From Methanobacteriota archaeon (GTDB taxonomy: Archaea > Thermoplasmatota > Poseidoniia > Poseidoniales > Thalassarchaeaceae), in assembly GCA_018650285.1 (NCBI GenBank), contig JABIGF010000020.1, forward strand, positions 62,001 to 126,000: DNA of 64,000 nt, read 5' to 3'. How positions within the stretch are numbered: the first letter of the stretch is position 1; every line of letters begins with the position of its first letter. The position numbers and the translations under genes were made by a program. Positions 58,044 through 64,000 of the stretch are shown here, one piece after another. The notes under the pieces were generated by a model. It was not told where the DNA came from. It did no database searches and saw only the letters and a list, made by a program, of their open reading frames with translations.

Positions 58044-59690
58044 ATGATATATCGCCGAGAATGCGACAATGCCATGGTAGTTGCATACCTCTCTGCAGAG
58101 GTTGGCTTCGAAAGTGGTTTACACACTTATTCTGGCGGTCTAGGCGTTCTTGCAGGAGATCACATCAAATCTGCCGCTGACGCTGGCCTTGATTTGGTTG
58201 GTGTTACACTATTATATCGTCAAGGATACGGGCGTCAACATTTGGATAAAGATGGAAATCAGACTGAAACTTATGGGGAAATTGAACCCGAAAAATATCT
58301 TTGCGACACAGGAGTGGAGATTTCGTTACCACTAGATGGAGGGATGCTTCATTCTAAAGTGTGGTTATATTCTATCAAAGGGTTGCCTACATATTTCTTG
58401 GACACTCGTCATCCTAATAATTCAGACGAACATATTTCATTAGGCAACAGGTTGTATGGTGGAGATGATGCGACTCGAATCCGCCAAGAATACCTTCTTG
58501 GCGTTGGTGGTATTCGTTGTCTTCAAAAAATGGGGCATGATATTACAGGTTTACATCTCAATGAAGGGCATTGCACTTTTGCTATGCTAGAGATGTTGAA
58601 TCAAGGTTGGACTCGTGAAGAGTTATCAAATCGTTCTTTGTTCACTACACACACACCTGTTCCGGCGGGCCACGACCGTTTTTCTTGGGAGGATGTTGAA
58701 GAAGTACTTCCAGACCATCTCCCTAATGATTGTCGTCAACTAGGTGGCGCTGATTCATGTTCAATGAGTCATCTCGGAATAGCCTTGGCAGGAAGTGTAA
58801 ATGCAGTATCAAACCTCAATGCTTGGGTTGCATCTTCAATGTTTGAAGGAACTCATATCGAGTCAATCACTAATGGGGTCCACCATATTACTTGGTCATC
58901 TCCGCCAATGTCCTCTCTATTTGATAAGCATCTTTCAGGTTGGAAAGATGACCCGACAATACTTGCTCACGCCGGAAAATTACCTGATGACGATTTGATA
59001 CTTGCTCGTAATCAAGCAAGGGCTGTTTTGCGTGATTTAGTTCATGCTAGTACAGGCGTTGAGTTGCACGAAGGGCGTTTGACGATTGGTTTCGCCCGAC
59101 GATTTGCAACATACAAAAGAGCCAATTTAGTATTCAGCGATTTAGAGAGATTAAGAGCGATTGGTGCAGGTAAAATACAATTTGTATTTGCTGGCAAAGC
59201 ACACCCAAAGGACGAGGGTGGCAAACAACTAATTCGCGACATTTTTGCTGGCGCAGAACAGGTGGCAGACGATATCCCGGTAGCATTTCTAGAAGATTAT
59301 TCAATGGCTACAGGCCTAGCGATGACTGCTGGAGTTGATATTTGGCTGAATAATCCAGTACGCCCAATGGAGGCTTCTGGAACTAGTGGGATGAAAGCAG
59401 CAATGAATGGTGTTCCAAATTGTTCAGTTCTCGATGGATGGTGGCCTGAAGCGTGTGAACATGGAGTTAATGGTTGGGCTATTGGACAGGCAGAGAGTGA
59501 CCGTGATGACCTTCGGGATGTGAACTCACTATACACCGTATTAGAGAATGAGGTTTTGCAAGCTTGGTCTACTGGTGGAGAGAGATGGGCTCACCTAATG
59601 CGTTCAGCAATTGCGACAAGTGCGAGATTTACTGGCGCTCGGATGATTAGCGATTATCGTCGTTTTTACGATTCTTTCAAGGGCGCCTAA
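58044..59690 (+). CDS. Alpha-glucan phosphorylase (GT35), short form
   Basis: 548 residues, the short archaeal/Thermotoga-like class (classic glycogen phosphorylases are about 800). VAYLSAEVGFESGLHTYSGGLGVLAGDH is the N-terminal signature, ITGLHLNEGHCTFAMLE the active-site region, GRLTIGFARRFATYKRA the phosphate/glucan region, and EASGTSGMKAAMNG carries the PLP Lys. It splits alpha-1,4-glucan with phosphate to glucose-1-phosphate. Start is ATG 58044 (alternative ATG 58074, closer to the conserved region). It is in tandem with malQ; its 3' end overlaps the convergent GH13 gene by 14 bases. Confidence 0.92.
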   Translation: MIYRRECDNAMVVAYLSAEVGFESGLHTYSGGLGVLAGDHIKSAADAGLDLVGVTLLYRQGYGRQHLDKDGNQTETYGEIEPEKYLCDTGVEISLPLDGGMLHSKVWLYSIKGLPTYFLDTRHPNNSDEHISLGNRLYGGDDATRIRQEYLLGVGGIRCLQKMGHDITGLHLNEGHCTFAMLEMLNQGWTREELSNRSLFTTHTPVPAGHDRFSWEDVEEVLPDHLPNDCRQLGGADSCSMSHLGIALAGSVNAVSNLNAWVASSMFEGTHIESITNGVHHITWSSPPMSSLFDKHLSGWKDDPTILAHAGKLPDDDLILARNQARAVLRDLVHASTGVELHEGRLTIGFARRFATYKRANLVFSDLERLRAIGAGKIQFVFAGKAHPKDEGGKQLIRDIFAGAEQVADDIPVAFLEDYSMATGLAMTAGVDIWLNNPVRPMEASGTSGMKAAMNGVPNCSVLDGWWPEACEHGVNGWAIGQAESDRDDLRDVNSLYTVLENEVLQAWSTGGERWAHLMRSAIATSARFTGARMISDYRRFYDSFKGA

Positions 59691-62600
59691 TTGATATCAT
59701 TACAAATCCTATTATTGCCACAAATAATATCCCCAATAAAACATATACAACCAAATTACCCCTATCAAATCCACCGGTCTCAGTTGTAGAATTTTGGTTA
59801 TTTTCAACAGGGTTGCAGGGTTCACACTCAAACTCATCAACACCCACCATATCACAGCCAATTGATACTGAAACCTCTACTGTTTCACCACAGCACGCAT
59901 CACAAGTGACCATCTCTTCTTCATCAGGTGTTTCACCAGTTTGGTTACCGGTATTATTGCTGGTATTGTTGTCAGTTTGGTTGCCTGTTTGATTACCAGT
60001 TTGATTATTTGTGTTATTGTTAGAGTTGTTATTTGGGCTTGGATTAATATATTCACATGTGCCATCATCTACTTCTGCTAGTGCGTTGTAATTAGTTGCA
60101 TTCGAATCAGTACAACCTTCAACAGGAGGTGAAGGATACTGGCAAGAGTCATCATCAACTTCTGCTAGTGGATTGTAATTTGTAGCACTTGAGTTGGTGC
60201 ATCCTTCAACAGGTGGCGAGGAGAATTGGCAAGAGCCATCATCAACATCTGCTAGTGGATTGTAGTTAGTTGCACTTGAGTTCGTACAACCTTGAATTGG
60301 ACTTGAATTGTTATCATGGGGTTGCAAGAATATGGCAACACTATGTGGTTCTAGAGTGAAACTATGATTTCCATCCATAACAATTCCATTAAGGGAATCA
60401 TTTGTTATCCAATTTAACTCAAGGTCAAAATTAGCAGCCCCTCCTCCTCTATTCATTGCAATAATTGCTTGATCACTAGATGTAGCCATTGACCACGCAA
60501 TTGTATCGGTGTTGTTTGCTAGTGATTCGTACGTGCCTCGTTTTAGAGCATAGGAATCCTTTCTTAATTGAGCAATGGCGCTAATATTGTCCAATAATGA
60601 AACCTCTCTACTATTAATGTTGGAATTATTTCTCCACATGTGGCGATTATCGGGGTCTGCTCCACCAAATTCTCCGTATTCATCTCCTTGGTAAATTAGA
60701 GGTGCACCCGGTGTAGTCAGTAACCAAGTAAATGCTTGAAGAGCTGCTTGGTAAGGTGCGTCATTACCAGGTTGGCCAGGCAATCCATCTTCTGCCCACT
60801 GATTCCATTCGTCAGTAGTGCCGGGGTCTGCTCGACTGGTAAATCGGGGTACATCATGACTTCCAACAAACGGCACCATTGTTGTTCCATCAACATATTG
60901 GTCCTGGCTTCTAGCAGTCCAATAATCGAGATGTTGGTAATCCATATCCCCCGAAGTGAATACATTGTCTACAACAGCGTGATAGAGTACAAAGTCAGCC
61001 TGCCCATCTAGCCCATGCCCATTCATGTAACGATTAATCATCTCATATTCGTCTTGATTATCAACAAGATTGTGGCCTCCCCATCCCATTGCAGTTTCAC
61101 CTTTGAGGTAGTAATCAGTTCCCATCAATTCAAATCGCTCCTCAACTTGAGTTCCAAAATTGTATATTGCTAAATCATCCACATGTTTGACAGCATCAAT
61201 ACGTGCTCCATCCAAATCAAATCGCTCGAGCCACCAAAGGCCATCTGAAATCATTTGTTCAGATGCATCCCTATTCTTCCAGTTGATGTCGGGCATATAT
61301 GTGCGGAATAGACAATCTAGACGATGTTCAGTCCAGCCACAATTCTGTGTGCCACAAAGACAACCTTGGTTGAACCAATCGGGATTATTGCTGTAATAAG
61401 GATGGTCCTCGTGAACATGATTAACGACAAAATCACCCATTACTCGAATACCGTGTTCGTGTGCAGCGGAAATCAATTCTTCTAACTCTGCTTCGCTTCC
61501 AAGTCTAGCATCCACGCTTCGTGGTTCTATTGGCCAGTAGCCGTGATAGGCAGACACCTCATGTTGTCCGTCGCCTGCAATCCCGGTTCCATTTGCGGCT
61601 GTATTGAATGGGGTTAGCCAAAGTGCATTGACTCCTAAGTCATCGAAGTAACCAGATTGAATCATCTGTGTGATTCCAGCGAAGTCACCACCTTGCCATT
61701 CGGCACCTTGAGCAGCGGTTGTAGCAGCATCATTGTTCGAGGAATTGCCATCAACAAAGCGGTCAGTCATTATCATGTAAATGAGAGCGTCATCCCAAAT
61801 GAAATCAGATTGTGCACCGATCCAGAAAGGAAGTAGTAATTCTTCGGCATCAACATTGTTAATATCGCTGCCAGTTACTTTCAGTGTGTATTTTCCAGAT
61901 GATAATTCATCAATAGAGAGGGATAGTGCCCAATTATTTGAGTCCCAAATGCCACTAATCGGCACTTCGGTAAAATCATGCATTAATGTCGCTGTGACGG
62001 AATCAGGTGCTGTGTGATTATCTCCTGCCCAGAAAAAAATGTTAGCATTAAATCCGTCTTCATTGATTGAGTATGAATCTAGACTGAGTGCAGGTTGACC
62101 CGAATTTTCAACACGGGCGATGGAATTTTCAAAATCACCGCAGTAACCACGATATGGATTACTTAAGTCAAAGCGGTAGTCATTATCTCCGATAACAAAC
62201 TTGTAGCAATACATTCCTTCTTGAAGAGAAAGGCTGGTGGACCAAGTTCCTGAACCACTATCAAAGATAAGGTCTGTGTGAGTGTCCCAATCCCATTCAC
62301 CGATAATGCTCACATTACTCGGTTGCGCTTCACTTGGCAGGGGTTGCCAAGTATAGGTGGTTTGAGTTTCTCTAACTCTTACTGCAGGATTTTCCACAGT
62401 CACTGTTCCAGTCATTGATGAGTGGAATGAGCATTCATAGTTGTAGGTGCCTAGGGCCGTAAATGTGTAGGTATGACTACTTCCTGTGGATAGAGTACTA
62501 GAATCAAATGAATCCGGTCCACTAGTGCTAGTAGCAGTATGAGAACTTGAATCTTGATTTGTCCATGTAATTGAATCTCCAACATCTATTGTGATGGTTT

Positions 62601-62733
62601 GGGGGCTGAATGCAAAATTTTGGATGTTGATATTGTGTGTTACGGACTTGGAATCAATTGCATTAACACTAGCTAATGGGATAATTGCTAGCATCAGCAA
62701 GGACGCGAGAAACCAAGACTTACCACTTTTCAC
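59677..62733 (-). CDS. Extracellular alpha-amylase family enzyme (GH13) with N-terminal cupredoxin domain
   Basis: 1018 residues. After a signal peptide comes a plastocyanin-like domain (residues 30-115) with all four type-1 copper ligands: SSSHTATS His, and YNYECSFHSSM Cys/His/Met. An AMPK/CBM48-like domain follows (SEWDWDTHTDLIFDSG...), then GH13 with MGDFVVNHVHEDH, GARIDAVKH (nucleophile Asp), YLKGETAMGW (Glu) and FVGSHDVPRF (Asp). Next are three GCTNSSATNYNPLA..VDDGSC repeats, an Asn/Thr/Gln linker, a Cys-rich patch and one helix (LVVYVLLGILFVAIIGFVMI). It should hydrolyse starch-like glucans at the surface. The copper domain is unusual here. Confidence 0.88.
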   Translation of the reverse strand: MKSGKSWFLASLLMLAIIPLASVNAIDSKSVTHNINIQNFAFSPQTITIDVGDSITWTNQDSSSHTATSTSGPDSFDSSTLSTGSSHTYTFTALGTYNYECSFHSSMTGTVTVENPAVRVRETQTTYTWQPLPSEAQPSNVSIIGEWDWDTHTDLIFDSGSGTWSTSLSLQEGMYCYKFVIGDNDYRFDLSNPYRGYCGDFENSIARVENSGQPALSLDSYSINEDGFNANIFFWAGDNHTAPDSVTATLMHDFTEVPISGIWDSNNWALSLSIDELSSGKYTLKVTGSDINNVDAEELLLPFWIGAQSDFIWDDALIYMIMTDRFVDGNSSNNDAATTAAQGAEWQGGDFAGITQMIQSGYFDDLGVNALWLTPFNTAANGTGIAGDGQHEVSAYHGYWPIEPRSVDARLGSEAELEELISAAHEHGIRVMGDFVVNHVHEDHPYYSNNPDWFNQGCLCGTQNCGWTEHRLDCLFRTYMPDINWKNRDASEQMISDGLWWLERFDLDGARIDAVKHVDDLAIYNFGTQVEERFELMGTDYYLKGETAMGWGGHNLVDNQDEYEMINRYMNGHGLDGQADFVLYHAVVDNVFTSGDMDYQHLDYWTARSQDQYVDGTTMVPFVGSHDVPRFTSRADPGTTDEWNQWAEDGLPGQPGNDAPYQAALQAFTWLLTTPGAPLIYQGDEYGEFGGADPDNRHMWRNNSNINSREVSLLDNISAIAQLRKDSYALKRGTYESLANNTDTIAWSMATSSDQAIIAMNRGGGAANFDLELNWITNDSLNGIVMDGNHSFTLEPHSVAIFLQPHDNNSSPIQGCTNSSATNYNPLADVDDGSCQFSSPPVEGCTNSSATNYNPLAEVDDDSCQYPSPPVEGCTDSNATNYNALAEVDDGTCEYINPSPNNNSNNNTNNQTGNQTGNQTDNNTSNNTGNQTGETPDEEEMVTCDACCGETVEVSVSIGCDMVGVDEFECEPCNPVENNQNSTTETGGFDRGNLVVYVLLGILFVAIIGFVMISIRRP
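60055..60300 (-). repeat. Three Cys-bounded repeats, GCTxSxATNYNxLAxVDDGSC type
   Basis: Three consecutive copies of about 28 residues within the GH13 protein, each with a Cys at both ends, joined by SSPPVE-like spacers. The same motif is frequent in large secreted proteins of marine bacteria and archaea, where it is thought to be a stalk or surface module. Copies differ at a few codons, so they are not recent duplicates. Confidence 0.85.
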
Positions 62734-62737
62734 ATTA

Positions 62738-63511
62738 TCACCTTGAATCTAAGATAGAGTTCGCAGTATCAACTATTTCGTCTATATGCTTACACAAGAA
62801 TCCCTTGACAAACTCGTTTGCTGGCTCATTGTAAGCAGTTAGCGGTGGGGCATGTTGTTGTAATTCACCGTTATCCATTATTGCAATTCTATCGGCTAAT
62901 GTCATCGCTTCAATTTGGTCATGAGTGACATATACTGTTGTCGTCCCTAATTCATCATGCAGGCGTCGTATTTCAGTACGCATTTGATTTCTCAAATCAG
63001 CATCAAGATTTGATAATGGTTCGTCCATTAGCAGAACTTTCGGCCGACGAACCAAGGCCCTACCTAGTGCGACTCGTTGGCGTTGACCTCCAGACAATTC
63101 CTTCGGTTTCTTATCGAGTTGCTCAGTTAATCCAAGTAGATTTGCAGCGTCAATTATTCTCTCTTTGATTTCTTCATTTGGTAGACGTGCCTCTCCTTTA
63201 GCCATCCTTAATCCAAATGAGAGGTTTTCTGAAACAGTCATGTGTGGATAGAGAGCGTATCCTTGGAATACCATGCCGACATCTCTCGCTCCTGGTGCTA
63301 GATTGTTGACCACATTACCATCTATCGTGATTTGTCCATCTGAGATATCTTCTAGGCCTGCAAGCATCCTCAAACTGGTTGATTTCCCACAACCACTAGG
63401 TCCTACAAGCACTAAGAATTCACCATCGTGTACAGTCAAATTCAGATTATTGACTGCAATAGTACCATCATCATATTTCTTCATTACATTTTCGAATTTC
63501 ACTTCGACCAT
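62738..63511 (-). CDS. ABC transporter ATP-binding protein, MalK/UgpC-like
   Basis: 257 residues. Walker A is GPSGCGKST, the Q-loop [14 protein letters not shown], the signature [32 protein letters not shown] with Walker B, and the His switch [11 protein letters not shown]. These are typical of the sugar-uptake (CUT1) class. The C-terminal TOBE/regulatory region of MalK (about 100 residues) is missing. It lies four bases after the permease gene, in a unit with GH13, so import of maltodextrins is likely. Confidence 0.9.
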   Translation of the reverse strand: MVEVKFENVMKKYDDGTIAVNNLNLTVHDGEFLVLVGPSGCGKSTSLRMLAGLEDISDGQITIDGNVVNNLAPGARDVGMVFQGYALYPHMTVSENLSFGLRMAKGEARLPNEEIKERIIDAANLLGLTEQLDKKPKELSGGQRQRVALGRALVRRPKVLLMDEPLSNLDADLRNQMRTEIRRLHDELGTTTVYVTHDQIEAMTLADRIAIMDNGELQQHAPPLTAYNEPANEFVKGFLCKHIDEIVDTANSILDSR

Positions 63512-63515
63512 TATT

Positions 63516-64000
63516 TCACCCCTTTACTCCTCCAGCAGAAAGACCCTCTATGAGGAATCGTTGGAAAATAATGAACAGTAATACTACAGGGATACTGACT
63601 AAAATCGATGCGGCAGCGAAGTCTCCCCAAGCTTGTCCCGTTGCTGAAATCATTGAAGCAAGCCCTACAGGTAGGGTGTACATATCGTTAGATGTGTTGA
63701 AAGTTAGAGCGAGTAAAAATTCATTCCATGCTGCTAAAAAGGAGAATAGTGCAGTGACAGCAACTGCTGGGAGAGAAAGCGGTAGGATGACTTTTCGGAA
63801 TACTTGAGGTTGAGTACAACCATCTAGTAGAGCCGCCTCTTCTAATTCACGTGGGACTGTATCAAAGAATCCTTTGAGCATCCATACACAAAGTGGCAGT
63901 GCTGTGACGGAATATGCTAAGACAAGGCCGAGCCAAGAGTTGAGAAGGCCAAGAGATTTCATGACAAGGAAATACGGTACTAGAATAATAATCCCAGGGA
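63516..64000 (-). CDS. ABC sugar transporter permease, MalG-like (N-terminal part outside window)
   Basis: The frame is open to the right edge, so the gene begins outside. It reads [41 protein letters not shown], and the cytosolic EAA loop [27 protein letters not shown] that couples to the ATPase. [14 protein letters not shown] and the C-terminal helix [20 protein letters not shown] are typical of MalG-type permeases. The MalF-like partner and binding protein should lie further on. About 161 residues are visible. Confidence 0.9.
   Translation of the reverse strand, partial: PGIIILVPYFLVMKSLGLLNSWLGLVLAYSVTALPLCVWMLKGFFDTVPRELEEAALLDGCTQPQVFRKVILPLSLPAVAVTALFSFLAAWNEFLLALTFNTSNDMYTLPVGLASMISATGQAWGDFAAASILVSIPVVLLFIIFQRFLIEGLSAGGVKG

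Overview
The window reads as a chromosomal segment of a planktonic marine euryarchaeon, most likely Marine Group II (Candidatus Poseidoniales). Archaeal information genes (pelota, archaeal-type aspartyl-tRNA synthetase, membrane-inserted LonB protease, TrmI) sit beside genes of bacterial type (gyrA/gyrB, MetK of the bacterial family). Many predicted products are very large secreted, Asn/Thr-rich proteins held by one C-terminal membrane helix, as expected for a heterotrophic surface-degrading lifestyle. This placement is inference from gene content; no rRNA gene or other phylogenetic marker is present.

Layout. 1-2542: end of a secreted thioredoxin-like protein, then a PLP trans-sulfuration enzyme divergent from an Lrp/AsnC regulator, with palindromes between them. 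2616-4359: pelota and a CPBP membrane protease, convergent. 4398-6639: a translationally coupled three-gene unit for a two-subunit class III extradiol dioxygenase (2-aminophenol 1,6-dioxygenase type) plus a RidA-family deaminase; the alpha subunit appears to start at CTG. 6772-11859: a small membrane protein, a GPI-ethanolamine-phosphate-transferase-like membrane enzyme, and an APC permease with an EF-hand tail. 11868-17374: a tight five-gene minus-strand operon (formyltransferase, SDR, luciferase-like monooxygenase, asparaginase II-type hydrolase, aldehyde dehydrogenase). Together with the dioxygenase unit it suggests catabolism of amino- or N-containing aromatic compounds.

17433-28858: two hypotheticals, aspS, surface proteins, a HTH regulator next to metK, and a surface protein with a 39-bp tandem repeat and a cytoplasmic zinc ribbon. 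28871-35837: trmI, lonB, an Ntn-type asparaginase and another surface protein. 35875-40727: tRNA-Ser(GCT), gyrA, gyrB and a perfect palindrome in the gyrB promoter. 40938-52089: aroD, a secreted zinc protease with PKD domains, a membrane-anchored glutaminyl cyclase, a thymidylate kinase with a long extra C-terminal region, a DUF2085 protein and a membrane-anchored Smr-domain protein.

52098-64000: an alpha-glucan utilisation locus with extracellular GH57 and cupredoxin-GH13 enzymes, cytoplasmic 4-alpha-glucanotransferase and glucan phosphorylase, and the start of a MalK/MalG-like ABC importer that runs off the right edge. The logic is outside depolymerisation, oligosaccharide import, then inside disproportionation and phosphorolysis.

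I saw no CRISPR array, insertion sequence, integrase or rRNA. After start-site correction no gap between genes exceeds 300 bases. All gene calls rest on reading motifs by eye, without database searches.
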